Shown here one piece after another: positions 18,199 to 26,597 of a DNA stretch of 40,268 nt. Source of the DNA: Herbaspirillum chlorophenolicum (GTDB lineage: Bacteria; Pseudomonadota; Gammaproteobacteria; Burkholderiales; Burkholderiaceae_D); assembly GCF_001189955.1 (NCBI RefSeq), contig NZ_LFLT01000040.1, forward strand, positions 1 to 40,268, written 5' to 3'. The translations under genes and the position numbers were made by a program. The first letter of the stretch is position 1. Each line of letters starts with the position of its first letter. The notes beneath the pieces were generated by a model that was not told where the DNA came from, made no database searches, and saw only the letters and a list, made by a program, of their open reading frames with translations.

Positions 18199-19458
18199 TT
18201 ACGCGAGTGTGACGCGCGCGAATTTGCGCTTGCCGACCTGCACCACGAACTGCCCTGCATCAACTTTCAGGCCCTTGTCGCTGACCACCGCGCCGTCGAT
18301 GCGCACACCGCCCTGCTCCACCATGCGCAAGGCTTCCGAAGTGGAGGCGCACAGGTTTGCTTGCTTGAGCAACTGCCCAATACCCAGCGGTGCACCCGAC
18401 AAGGCGACTTCCGGGATGTCGTCCGGGATGCCGCCCTTGGAACGGTTGACGAAATCGGCCAGCGCATCGACGGCGGCCTGCGGCGAATGGAAACGGGCCA
18501 CGATCTCTTGCGCCAGCGCAACCTTGATGTCGCGCGGGTTCTTGCCGGCTTCGACCTCGGCCTTGAAGGCGGCGACTTCGGCAATCGAACGGAACGACAG
18601 CAGGTCGTAGTAGCGCCACATCATCACGTCGGAAATGCTCATCACCTTGGCGAACATGGTGTTGGCCGGTTCGGTGATGCCGATGTAGTTGCCCTTGGAC
18701 TTGGACATCTTTTCCACGCCGTCCAGGCCTTCCAGCAGCGGCATGGTCAGGATGCACTGCGGCTCCTGCCCGTAATCCTTTTGCAACTCGCGGCCGACCA
18801 GCAGGTTGAACTTCTGGTCGGTGCCGCCCAGCTCGAGGTCGGACTTGAGCGCCACCGAGTCGTAGCCCTGCATCAGCGGGTAGAGGAACTCGTGCACCGA
18901 GATCGGCGTGCCTTCCTTGAAACGTTTGGTGAAGTCGTCGCGCTCCATCATGCGCGCCACGGTGTAGCGCGAAGCCAGCTGGATCATGCCGCGGCTGCCC
19001 AGCGGGTCGCACCATTCGGAGTTGTAGCGGATCTCGGTCCTGGCCGGATCCAGCACCAGGCTGGCCTGGGCGAAATAGGTCTTGGCGTTGACCTCGATCT
19101 GCTCGCGCGTGAGCGGCGGGCGGGTCGCATTGCGGCCGGACGGGTCGCCGATCATCGAAGTGAAGTCGCCGATCAGGAAGATCACCTGGTGGCCCAGGTT
19201 CTGCAACTGGCGCATCTTGTTGAGGACCACCGTGTGGCCCAGGTGCAGGTCGGGCGCAGTCGGGTCCAGGCCCAGCTTGATGCGCAACGGCTGGCCGCTT
19301 TGCTCGGAACGCGCCAGCTTCTGCGCGAATTCGCTTTCGATCAGCAACTCGTCGACGCCGCGCTTGGCGATCGCCATCGCCTCGCGGACTTGATCGGAGA
19401 GCGGCAAGGATGAGCCGGGAGCGGCTTGGGCGGCGGAGGTAGACTGGTCTGCGTTCAT
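18199..19458 (-). CDS. tyrS: Tyrosine--tRNA ligase
   Basis: TyrRS charges tRNA-Tyr. The 419-residue protein is a class I synthetase with HLGH at 72-75 and KMSKS at 249-253. It has the tyrosine-binding region [19 protein letters not shown] between them and a C-terminal S4-type RNA-binding domain ([17 protein letters not shown] onward). An unstructured N-terminal tail of about 20 residues precedes the conserved [13 protein letters not shown] segment, as in other Burkholderiales. There is no clear ribosome site before the ATG at 19458. It is divergent from the M23 peptidase gene, and the 246-base gap between them contains at least one promoter. Confidence 0.97.
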   Translation of the reverse strand: MNADQSTSAAQAAPGSSLPLSDQVREAMAIAKRGVDELLIESEFAQKLARSEQSGQPLRIKLGLDPTAPDLHLGHTVVLNKMRQLQNLGHQVIFLIGDFTSMIGDPSGRNATRPPLTREQIEVNAKTYFAQASLVLDPARTEIRYNSEWCDPLGSRGMIQLASRYTVARMMERDDFTKRFKEGTPISVHEFLYPLMQGYDSVALKSDLELGGTDQKFNLLVGRELQKDYGQEPQCILTMPLLEGLDGVEKMSKSKGNYIGITEPANTMFAKVMSISDVMMWRYYDLLSFRSIAEVAAFKAEVEAGKNPRDIKVALAQEIVARFHSPQAAVDALADFVNRSKGGIPDDIPEVALSGAPLGIGQLLKQANLCASTSEALRMVEQGGVRIDGAVVSDKGLKVDAGQFVVQVGKRKFARVTLA

Positions 19459-19507
19459 CGATATAACTAAAAAATAGGCTTTGTAGGACAGTGCTGCGAA
19501 ATCGTAT

Positions 19508-19516
19508 TGCTATAAT
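19508..19516 (+). promoter_or_regulatory. Extended -10 promoter of the M23 peptidase gene
   Basis: TGCTATAAT combines a perfect TATAAT (19511-19516) with the TG motif of an extended -10 promoter, which fits the absence of a good -35 box. Transcription should begin near 19523, giving a leader of about 180 bases before the ATG at 19705. Confidence 0.65.
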
Positions 19517-19528
19517 CCGATTTTCGTT

Positions 19529-19575
19529 TTTCTGCTGAGCGCCTCGATGCGGCCTCAGAGCTCAGTCAGCAGAAA
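19529..19575 (+). other. Stem-loop at the 5' end of the M23 peptidase leader
   Basis: TTTCTGCTGA (19529-19538) is complementary to TCAGCAGAAA (19566-19575). A competing inner pair (CTGAGC 19535-19540 with GCTCAG 19560-19565) allows a second fold. The structure would form at the very start of the transcript. Its role is unknown; 5' stabilisation or regulation of the leader are possible. Confidence 0.45.
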
Positions 19576-19704
19576 GTGCATTCACATCTGTTCGGGATGT
19601 TTCGCGGGCACAATACGGCGGCTCAAGCGGCGGGGGGACAGTAACGCTGCGCAAGCCACTGGACGCGGTTATCCGGAACAGAACATCAGATTTTAACGTA
19701 TTGC

Positions 19705-21099
19705 ATGTTCCCACAAGATAAATTCAAGCGCGTCACGTCCCGATGCATCTCCGCCCTCCATTCCTGCCACCACAAAATTTCAGGTTCCTCGCCTAAGGCC
19801 CGCATCGTCGGCGCCAGCGCGTTGTTCTTGGCCGCGTTCACGATCGGCGCCGCCGGTTTCGCCCCGGCCGAGCCGGACATGAAGGACGCGCCGGTCAACC
19901 CGATCTCCAAGGAACTGGCCTTGCCTGATTTGCAACAACAGATCAGCGCACTGGAAGAAAACGCACAGTATTACGTCAACGAAGAGAAGGTGCGCACCGG
20001 CGATACGCTGGCCACTCTCCTGAACCGCCTGGGCGTGGACGACGAAGATGCCGCCAACTTCATCAAGTCCGATACCCTGGCGCGCTCGGTCATGCAGTTG
20101 CGCGCGGGCAAGCGCGTGGTGGCCCAGACCGACGAGAACGGCGAACTGGTCAGGCTCTCCGCCACGCTGGATGACGGCAGCGATACCCTGCGCAATCTGG
20201 TGATTTCGCGCGAGGGCGACCACTTCAAGGCCGATGCCGTACCGGCCACGCTCGAGCGCCGCGTCGAAATGCGTTCCGGGATCATCTTCTCTTCCCTGTT
20301 CGCCGCCACCGATACCGCCCAGATCCCCGACGCCGTGGCCCTGCAGCTGGTCGACATGTTCGCCACCAACATCAACTTCGCCGCCGACCTGCGCCGCGGC
20401 GACCGTTTCAACGTGGTCTATGAAACCTTCTGGCAGAACGGCGAACCGGTGCGCACCGGCCGCGTGCTGGCCGGCGAGTTCGACAATGCCGGCAACCGTT
20501 ACCAGGCAGTCTGGTTCAATGACCCGGGCAACAAGGGCGGCGGTGGCGGCTACTACGCCTTCGACGGCAAATCGCTCAAGAAAGCCTTCCTGAAGTCGCC
20601 GCTGGCCTTCACCCGTATCTCCTCGGGCTTCTCGATGCGCCTGCACCCGATCCTGGGCAAATGGAAGCAGCACACCGGCGTCGATTTCGCCGCACCCACC
20701 GGCACCCCCATCCATGCGGCGGCCGACGGCGTGGTCGACTTCGTCGGCCAGCAGAACGGCTACGGCAACATCGTGGTGATCAAGCACTGGAGCGGCTACT
20801 CCACCGCCTACGGCCACATGAGCCGCTTCGCTGCCGGCATCAAGAAAGGCATGAAGATCAGCCAGAGCGATGTGATCGGCTATGTCGGCATGACCGGTTG
20901 GGCCACCGGCCCGCACCTGCACTATGAGTTCCGCGTCAACAACCAGCCGCGCAATCCGCTGTCGGTGGATGTGCCCAACAACCAGGCGCTGACCGGTCCG
21001 CAGTTGAAGAACTTCCGCACCGTCGCGGCCGAGATGCAGCACCGCATGGCGATGCTACGCGTACCCGGCGCGCCAGACGTGAAGCTGGCCTCGAAGTAA
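19705..21099 (+). CDS. M23 family metallopeptidase (murein endopeptidase-like)
   Basis: This 464-residue envelope protein should cut peptide cross-links in peptidoglycan. It has one N-terminal hydrophobic segment (about 34-52), so it is anchored in the inner membrane or has an uncleaved signal. A LysM/OapA-like region follows (VRTGDTLATLLNRLGV, 96-111), then a middle domain. The C-terminal LytM domain keeps all zinc ligands: H323 and D327 (HTGVDF), and H404 and H406 (HLHYEF), plus GYGNIVVIKHWSGYSTAYGHMS. The architecture resembles MepM/YebA. No ribosome site precedes the ATG at 19705; the next in-frame ATG would remove the membrane segment. anmK follows at 73 bases. Confidence 0.92.
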   Translation: MFPQDKFKRVTSRCISALHSCHHKISGSSPKARIVGASALFLAAFTIGAAGFAPAEPDMKDAPVNPISKELALPDLQQQISALEENAQYYVNEEKVRTGDTLATLLNRLGVDDEDAANFIKSDTLARSVMQLRAGKRVVAQTDENGELVRLSATLDDGSDTLRNLVISREGDHFKADAVPATLERRVEMRSGIIFSSLFAATDTAQIPDAVALQLVDMFATNINFAADLRRGDRFNVVYETFWQNGEPVRTGRVLAGEFDNAGNRYQAVWFNDPGNKGGGGGYYAFDGKSLKKAFLKSPLAFTRISSGFSMRLHPILGKWKQHTGVDFAAPTGTPIHAAADGVVDFVGQQNGYGNIVVIKHWSGYSTAYGHMSRFAAGIKKGMKISQSDVIGYVGMTGWATGPHLHYEFRVNNQPRNPLSVDVPNNQALTGPQLKNFRTVAAEMQHRMAMLRVPGAPDVKLASK

Positions 21100-21120
21100 G
21101 CCTGCCGGCCTATCCTCTGC

Positions 21121-21157
21121 AAGGGCGGTCGCTGTAGAATCAGCGACCGCCCTTTTT
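21121..21157 (+). terminator. Terminator of the M23 gene with a possible anmK -10 box in its loop
   Basis: A perfect 14-base stem (AAGGGCGGTCGCTG, loop TAGAAT, CAGCGACCGCCCTT) runs into TTTTTATT. It lies 22 bases after the peptidase stop and 15 bases before the anmK ATG. The six-base loop, TAGAAT (21135-21140), is itself one mismatch from the -10 consensus and is the only candidate -10 box for anmK. No matching -35 is visible. Confidence 0.85.
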
Positions 21158-21171
21158 ATTTGTCCGCGCCC

Positions 21172-22302
21172 ATGCCAGCCTCCGCCCCCACGCTCTACAT
21201 CGGCCTGATGTCCGGCACCAGCCTCGACGGCGTCGACGGCGTGCTGGCTTCCTTCGCCCCCGGCAGCGACACCATCTCGGCTACGCTGGCCGCGGCCTAC
21301 GTGCCCTTCCCCGAACACCTTCGCGCCGACCTCATGGCGCTGCAAGCGGCCGGCCCCAACGAGATCGAGCGCGAGGCGCTGGCCGCCAACGCGCTGGCCG
21401 TGCACTACGCCGATTGCGTGGCGCAATTGCTGCGGCAAACCGGCAACAGCGCCGCCGACATCCGCATGGTCGGCGTGCATGGCCAGACCATCCGCCACCG
21501 CCCGGAACTGGGCTTCACGCGCCAGACCAACAACCCGGCGCTGCTGGCGGAGCTGTCCAACATCGATGTGGCAGCGGACTTCCGCAGCCGCGACGTCGCC
21601 GCCGGCGGCCAGGGCGCGCCGCTGGTGCCGGCCTTCCACCGTGCCGTGTTCGGCGACGATCTGGAGTCGCGCGTGGTGGTCAACATCGGCGGCATCGCCA
21701 ACGTCAGCATCCTGCCGGCAGGCGCCGGCCAGGCTACCTACGGCTTCGACACCGGCCCCGGCAACGCCCTGATGGATGCCTGGATCAAACTGCACAAGGG
21801 CCAACGCTACGACGCCAATGGGGACTGGGGCGCGTCGGGGAAAGTGCACGACGGATTGCTGCGGCATCTGCGCGATGAAAATTTCTTCCGCCTGGCCCCG
21901 CCCAAGAGTTCAGGGCGCGACCTGTTCCACATGGACTGGCTGCAGGCGGCCATGCTCAAAACCGGCGAAGCGGTGGCGCCAGCCGACGTACAAGCCACAC
22001 TGACGATGCTGACCGCCGGCACCATCGCCGACGCCATCGCAACCCACGCGCCCGATGCGCACAAGGTGTATGTCTGCGGCGGCGGCGCCGAGAACCGTTT
22101 CCTGATGCGCCTGCTGCAACAGGCGCTGCAAGAACGCGCCAGCGTGCAATCCACGGCGGCGCTGGGCATCGCTCCCAATCAGGTAGAGGCGCTGGCTTTC
22201 GCCTGGCTGGCGTGCCGTTTCGACCTGCGCCTGCCGGGCAACCTGCCGGCTGTCACCGGAGCGCGCGGGCTGCGCGTGCTGGGCGCGCTTTATCCGGCAT
22301 GA
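21172..22302 (+). CDS. anmK: Anhydro-N-acetylmuramic acid kinase
   Basis: AnmK phosphorylates and opens 1,6-anhydro-MurNAc released from the cell wall, feeding it into murein recycling. The 376-residue protein has the ATP-binding GLMSGTSLDGVD near residues 11-22, VGVHGQTIRHRP, VNIGGIANVS, GFDTGPGNALMD and VYVCGGGAENRFLM, all family blocks. The ATG at 21172 is preferred to an in-frame TTG at 21160; neither has a ribosome site, and the start lies right behind a terminator. The neighbouring M23 peptidase and, further on, mpl and mtgA make murein turnover a theme of this region. In E. coli the next enzyme, MurQ, is elsewhere; it is not in this window either. Confidence 0.96.
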   Translation: MPASAPTLYIGLMSGTSLDGVDGVLASFAPGSDTISATLAAAYVPFPEHLRADLMALQAAGPNEIEREALAANALAVHYADCVAQLLRQTGNSAADIRMVGVHGQTIRHRPELGFTRQTNNPALLAELSNIDVAADFRSRDVAAGGQGAPLVPAFHRAVFGDDLESRVVVNIGGIANVSILPAGAGQATYGFDTGPGNALMDAWIKLHKGQRYDANGDWGASGKVHDGLLRHLRDENFFRLAPPKSSGRDLFHMDWLQAAMLKTGEAVAPADVQATLTMLTAGTIADAIATHAPDAHKVYVCGGGAENRFLMRLLQQALQERASVQSTAALGIAPNQVEALAFAWLACRFDLRLPGNLPAVTGARGLRVLGALYPA

Positions 22303-22320
22303 CGCCTCACGACAGGCAAT

Positions 22321-22353
22321 AAAAAATCCCCCGTCTGAACGGGGGATTTTTTT
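22321..22353. terminator. Bidirectional terminator between anmK and the lipoprotein gene
   Basis: A perfect stem (AAAAATCCCCCGT with ACGGGGGATTTTT, CTGA loop) has six or more A/T pairs on both sides. It lies 18 bases after anmK and about 30 bases after the convergent lipoprotein gene, so it can stop transcription in both directions. Confidence 0.93.
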
Positions 22354-22383
22354 GTCGGCCGGGCCGGCTATTGACGTCAGCCT

Positions 22384-22755
22384 TCAATAGCGCGAAATCC
22401 GCCCATCCTCCAAACGCACACGGTCGCCGACACGAAAATCGGTGCTGTCTTCCTGTGCGAACGTTGGCAGGGAACCGTCGTCCATGCGCACGCGGATATT
22501 GTAGATCTGCCTGGCGGCCGCATTGTCGCGCTGGATCCTGCTGCCCGCTGTGCTGGCCACGCCACTGCCTTCCCGATGGACCACTTCGATGGACTCGACC
22601 ACCCCGGTACCGGAATAGGAGGCCACGCGCTCAACGTTCTGCCTTCGCAGCGCCAAGGGGCTATTGGAGTACAGGCCCGAGCAACCCAGCAAGACACCGG
22701 CAAAGCTCAAGCCAATGATGGCGAGCGAGGAATAATGATGTCGCATGTGTCGCAT
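22384..22755 (-). CDS. Small outer-membrane lipoprotein, SlyB/PcP-like without glycine zipper
   Basis: This 123-residue protein has a lipoprotein signal (hydrophobic LAIIGLSFAGVLLGC with the lipobox cysteine near residue 24). Its two ends look like the 17-kDa/SlyB class: GVVESIEVVHREGSG, then IYNIRVRMDDGSLPTF and FRVGDRVRLEDG. The glycine-rich 2TM zipper that normally lies between them is missing; a short polar stretch (IQRDNAAARQ) takes its place. The ATG at 22755 has AGGAG seven bases upstream; a second ATG at 22746 is possible. corA lies 130 bases upstream on the same strand. The lipid anchor is well supported; the family link is inferred from the flanking motifs. Confidence 0.7.
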   Translation of the reverse strand: MRHMRHHYSSLAIIGLSFAGVLLGCSGLYSNSPLALRRQNVERVASYSGTGVVESIEVVHREGSGVASTAGSRIQRDNAAARQIYNIRVRMDDGSLPTFAQEDSTDFRVGDRVRLEDGRISRY

Positions 22756-22792
22756 GAAGTTCTCCTGCCAATCCATATGGGTGGAAGGAGTG

Positions 22793-22812
22793 TGCGCCAT
22801 CCGGATGGCGCA
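22793..22812. repeat. 20-base perfect palindrome upstream of the lipoprotein gene
   Basis: TGCGCCATCCGGATGGCGCA lies 38 bases before the lipoprotein ATG and 73 bases after the corA stop. No T-run follows on either strand, so it is unlikely to be an intrinsic terminator. It could be an operator or an RNA hairpin. Confidence 0.5.
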
Positions 22813-22885
22813 TCGCATCGGAAAATGGCTCAAATGGCCGTCAGAAAAACAGAAACGTCGCCGGCGACAGACAGGAAGCCTGCGC

Positions 22886-23851
22886 TCAATTGAGCCAGCC
22901 GCGCCGGCGGAAGTACCAGAACGGGGCAATCGCCGAGCCGACCATCATCAGGATGGCCAGCGGATAACCCGCCCCCCAGTCCAGCTCCGGCATCCACTTG
23001 AAGTTCATGCCGTAGATACTGGCGATCAGCGTAGGCGGCAAGAACGCCACCGAGGCCACCGAGAAGATCTTGATGATCTTGTTCTGGTTGATGTTGATGA
23101 AGCCGACGGTGGCATCCATCAGGAAGTTGATCTTGTCGAACAGGAAGGCGGTGTGGCCGTCCAGCGATTCGATGTCGCGCAGGATCTGGCGCGCGTCCTC
23201 GAACTGCTCGGAACTCAGCAGGCGGCCGCGCATCAGGAAGCTGACCGCGCGCCGGGTGTCCATCATGTTGCGGCGGATACGGCCGTTCAAGTCTTCTTCG
23301 TGCGCAATGGTGTTGAGCACTGCGGCGGCATCCTGGTCGGACAGGCTCTTTTTGAGCACGCTGGTGCTGACCGCTTCCAGCTTCTGGTAGATGCCTTCCA
23401 GCGCATCGGCGGAGTATTCGGCATCGGTCTCGTACAGTTCCAGCAGCACATCCCGATAGTCGCCGATCGAGCCCGGGCGGGAGCGTGCGCGCATGCGCAC
23501 CAGGCGAAACACCGGCAAGTCTTCCGAATGCACCGAGAACAGGATGTTGCGCGCCAGGATGAACGCCACCGTCATCGCGGAGGAGGCCTCGTCGTCGCCT
23601 TCGAACAGGAAGTCGGTGCGCAGGTGCAGGTCGCCGTTTTCGGCCTCGAAATAGCGGGCTGAGGCTTCGATGTCGCTGAACTCGTCTTCGTCAGGCAAGG
23701 TCACGCCATAAATGCTTTTGATCCAGGCGCGTTCCTCATCGCTCGGCTCCGTCAGGTCGACCCAGACCGGCGAGACCTGCTCCAGGTCGGAACGGCTGTC
23801 GATGTTGACCTGGTTGAGTCGTCCGTTTTGCAATACGAATACATTAATCAT
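22886..23851 (-). CDS. corA: CorA-family magnesium/cobalt transporter
   Basis: This pentameric inner-membrane channel for Mg2+ (also Co2+, Ni2+) is 321 residues, close to family length. The large N-terminal cytoplasmic domain includes HLRTDFLFE and the long helices around RRAVSFLMRGRLL and ESLDGHTAFLFDKINFLMD. The pore helix begins at about 261 (IFSVASVAFLPPTLIASIYGMNF) and contains the diagnostic YGMNF at 280-284. A second span lies at about 297-315, and the protein ends in a basic RRRGWLN tail. It follows mtgA by 196 bases on the same strand; that gap shows no clear promoter or gene. Confidence 0.93.
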   Translation of the reverse strand: MINVFVLQNGRLNQVNIDSRSDLEQVSPVWVDLTEPSDEERAWIKSIYGVTLPDEDEFSDIEASARYFEAENGDLHLRTDFLFEGDDEASSAMTVAFILARNILFSVHSEDLPVFRLVRMRARSRPGSIGDYRDVLLELYETDAEYSADALEGIYQKLEAVSTSVLKKSLSDQDAAAVLNTIAHEEDLNGRIRRNMMDTRRAVSFLMRGRLLSSEQFEDARQILRDIESLDGHTAFLFDKINFLMDATVGFININQNKIIKIFSVASVAFLPPTLIASIYGMNFKWMPELDWGAGYPLAILMMVGSAIAPFWYFRRRGWLN

Positions 23852-24047
23852 GGAGTCTCACTGGCTGGAACGCATAGGATGGCGCGCGAGCGGCACATCG
23901 GTGTCTGTACCGGTATCCAGGCAGGCGACGCCCGGAACGTGCGCAAGTGTACGTTCAACGATTGCGCCAGGCAAGCGCGGCACATGGCAACGTGCTGATG
24001 TCATGCGCCTGTCATCCGGCCGGCCCGGTGGCGGCCATAAACAGGCT

Positions 24048-24755
24048 CTAGGGATGGGCTGGAGGCAAGGTGGCCGCGTTCATGCGCCGCAGGATCAATC
24101 CGGTGCGGGCAGCCAGGTAACCCGAGCCGCGGTTCTTGTCGTAGAAGCGCGGCCGCGGCAGCATCACTGCCAGGCGCGCGGCCTGCTCGGGGCCGAGACC
24201 GGCGGCCGAGGTACGGTAATAGTGCTGGGCCGCGGCCTCGGCGCCGAATACGCCATTCCCCCATTCGACCACGTTCAGGTAGATCTCGAAGATGCGCTGC
24301 TTGTCCATCAGGAATTCAAGCATGTAAGTGATGATGAATTCCTGCCCCTTGCGCAGGTAGCTGCGCTCGCCCGAGAGGAACAGGTTCTTGGCCAGTTGCT
24401 GGGTGATGGTGGAGCCGCCGGCCACCACCTTGCCCTTCTTCTCGTTCTTCTCGTAGGCCTTTTGCAAGGCATCCCAGTCGACGCCGTCGTGCTCCGAGAA
24501 ATTGGAGTCTTCGGAGGCGATGATGGCGCGCTTGAGATTGTTGGAAATGCGGTTGTACGGCACCCATTTGAACTGCAACTGGGCATCGGGATTCTTCTCG
24601 CGCAGGATCGATAACTGCTGGCGCATGAAACTGGTGGAGACGGGATTATGGTCGGTCCACCACCATATCTGCACGAAGAAATACGCCTGCAGCAACAGCA
24701 CGCAGGCGATGGGCAAAAGGATGATCCAGAGTAGCAGCTTGCGTACGAATTTCAT
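24048..24755 (-). CDS. mtgA: Monofunctional biosynthetic peptidoglycan transglycosylase
   Basis: MtgA polymerises lipid II into glycan strands at the periplasmic face of the inner membrane. The 235-residue protein has one N-terminal membrane anchor (about 6-30) and the GT51 motifs: catalytic E82 in [26 protein letters not shown] at 113-124, RKGQEF, and [14 protein letters not shown]. It lacks a transpeptidase domain, as expected. It is the last gene of the mpl-to-mtgA run and begins 27 bases after aroE; the pair aroE-mtgA is usual in Burkholderiales. Confidence 0.96.
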   Translation of the reverse strand: MKFVRKLLLWIILLPIACVLLLQAYFFVQIWWWTDHNPVSTSFMRQQLSILREKNPDAQLQFKWVPYNRISNNLKRAIIASEDSNFSEHDGVDWDALQKAYEKNEKKGKVVAGGSTITQQLAKNLFLSGERSYLRKGQEFIITYMLEFLMDKQRIFEIYLNVVEWGNGVFGAEAAAQHYYRTSAAGLGPEQAARLAVMLPRPRFYDKNRGSGYLAARTGLILRRMNAATLPPAHP

Positions 24756-24782
24756 GTGGCTGGTCGCGTCAATGCCCTGGAT

Positions 24783-25598
24783 TTATTCAGCCAACTGGCG
24801 GCGCAAGCTGGCGAAGACCTCCGACGTATCGGGGCGCACGCCGCGCCACAGCAGGAAGGCTTCGGCGGCCTGCTCGACCAGCATGCCCAGGCCGTCGCGG
24901 GCGATGGCGCCGTGCTCCTGCGCACTCTGCATGAACACCGTGGGCTGGCGGCCGTACATCATGTCGTAGGCCAGCGTCTCGGGCCCATAGACGGTCGCCG
25001 GCAGCGGCGGCAGGTCGGCGTTCAGGCTGGCCGAGGTAGCGTTGACGATCAGGTCGAACACGCCATCGAGGTCGGCATAGGCGGCGCTCCTGACTGGCCC
25101 ATATTCGGCAAACTGCGCGGCCAGTTCATCGGCCTTGGCCTGGGTCCGGTTGACGACGACCAGCTCGGCCGGCCGCTGTTCCAGCAATGGCAGCAGCGCG
25201 CCGCGCGAGGCGCCGCCGGCGCCCAGCAAGAGGATACGGCGCCCCGCCAGCGCCTGGCCGGCATTGACCGTAATGTCGGTGACCAGGCCGGCGCCATCGG
25301 TATTGTCGCCATGGATATGGCCGCCATCGAATTTGAGCGTATTGACGGCGCCGGCCAGCCGCGCGCGTTCCGACAGGCTGTCGGCCAGCGCATGCGCCTC
25401 CAGCTTGAACGGCACCGTGACGTTGGCGCCGCGCCCGCCGTTGCGCTGGAACACCTGCACACTGGCCTTGAAACCATGCAGCGGCGCCAGCAGCCGCTCA
25501 TAGTGCAGCGCCTGCCCGGTCTGGGCGGCGAACTGCGCATGAATCTCGGGAGACTTGCTATGGGCAATCGGATTGCCGATGACGACGTATGCATCCAT
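24783..25598 (-). CDS. aroE: Shikimate dehydrogenase (NADP+)
   Basis: AroE reduces 3-dehydroshikimate to shikimate. The 271-residue protein has [10 protein letters not shown] (substrate serines) at 8-17, the catalytic K65 in NVTVPFK, and D101 in GDNTDGAGL. The Rossmann dinucleotide motif GAGGASRG is at 126-133 and is followed by VVNRTQAKA, whose Arg/Thr pattern fits NADP. The C-terminal [18 protein letters not shown] is also typical. Gaps to the TonB-like gene (62 bases) and mtgA (27 bases) suggest one transcript. The preceding pathway enzyme, AroQ, is at 32657. Confidence 0.97.
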   Translation of the reverse strand: MDAYVVIGNPIAHSKSPEIHAQFAAQTGQALHYERLLAPLHGFKASVQVFQRNGGRGANVTVPFKLEAHALADSLSERARLAGAVNTLKFDGGHIHGDNTDGAGLVTDITVNAGQALAGRRILLLGAGGASRGALLPLLEQRPAELVVVNRTQAKADELAAQFAEYGPVRSAAYADLDGVFDLIVNATSASLNADLPPLPATVYGPETLAYDMMYGRQPTVFMQSAQEHGAIARDGLGMLVEQAAEAFLLWRGVRPDTSEVFASLRRQLAE

Positions 25599-25660
25599 GT
25601 TGATCCACCTGTTCCGTGTTTGCCTGTCTTATTGTCCGATGCCCCGGGGCCTGTTGCCTG

Positions 25661-26542
25661 TCAGCCGGCGCCGAATTGCGCCTGCAATCCCTGGTCACGC
25701 GTGAAACGGAAGCGCGTCACGATTTCCCAAACGTCATCCCGGCCGGTGGTGCGCATGTTATCCGGGAAGCGGCCGAACGGCGCCGAGCGCCGCACGATGG
25801 CTACCGCCGCCTGGTCCAGCGCCGGATTGCCGGAACTGGTCTTGACCACCACGCCGCCATCGCGCTCGTAGATGGTGCCGTCCTGGAACACCGGGATGAT
25901 CACCAGCAGCTCACCATACAGCTTGTTGCCGTCCTTGGTCGGAAAATTCAGCGTGCCGACCTTTTCAATCTTGTCCTGCAGCGTCTTGTAGTACTGGGCG
26001 TAACCGACCTCCCGCGTGCTGGGCGTGATCTGGGTCTTCTTGGGGCGCTTGTTGTATTCCTCGATGTTCTTGGCCACCTCGGCTTCCATGCGCGCCATCG
26101 CACGGGCCGTCTCCAGCATGTCGCGCGCGTTGAGCTTGGGCTCTTCCTTGGGCTTGATCTCTTCCGCACTGGCCACATGCGGCACCGTCGGCTTCATCTG
26201 CGCCAGCATCTTGCGCTGTTGCTCTTCCAGTTCCGCGACGCGGCGCTGGGCGGCCTTCACGCTGTCGCCGGTTTCCTGCCGCTTCATGTCCGGCAACGGC
26301 GACTTGGCGCGGCCCTTGTCCACATTGCCGCCGCCGTCCAGGTTGGCCTGCGCCAGCGCGTCGGCGTTGAGCGGCTTCTTGTCGTGCTTGGCGTTGACCA
26401 GGATCACTTCCAGGTCCGGGTCGGACGGCTTCAGGCGGAAGGCATCGGGCGCGGCAAAATGCACGGCGAGCAGCACGCCGTGCACCAGCAGCGAGATGCC
26501 GAGCGCGAGGCTCAGCAGACGGTGTTGGGAAAACAGGTTCAC
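25661..26542 (-). CDS. TonB/TolA-like energy-transducer protein
   Basis: This 293-residue protein has the build of TonB: a short cytoplasmic start, one signal anchor at about 11-29 (LALGISLLVHGVLLAVHF), a long periplasmic stalk, and a C-terminal TonB-type domain (about 207-285: YGELLVIIPVFQDGTI, GNPALDQAAVAIVRRSAPF, ITRFRF-like end). The stalk is charged and helical (coiled coil near 93-118, AELEEQQRKMLAQ) and lacks the long Pro-Lys repeats of classical TonB, so it looks closer to TolA. No exbB/exbD or receptor gene is adjacent. It sits between rnb (55 bases) and aroE (62 bases) in the mpl operon. Its partner is unknown. Confidence 0.82.
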   Translation of the reverse strand: MNLFSQHRLLSLALGISLLVHGVLLAVHFAAPDAFRLKPSDPDLEVILVNAKHDKKPLNADALAQANLDGGGNVDKGRAKSPLPDMKRQETGDSVKAAQRRVAELEEQQRKMLAQMKPTVPHVASAEEIKPKEEPKLNARDMLETARAMARMEAEVAKNIEEYNKRPKKTQITPSTREVGYAQYYKTLQDKIEKVGTLNFPTKDGNKLYGELLVIIPVFQDGTIYERDGGVVVKTSSGNPALDQAAVAIVRRSAPFGRFPDNMRTTGRDDVWEIVTRFRFTRDQGLQAQFGAG

Positions 26543-26597
26543 AGCTGGAACGGATGGCCGAAGATGGTCAAAGCAGCAATTCTACGCCAGCACCGGC

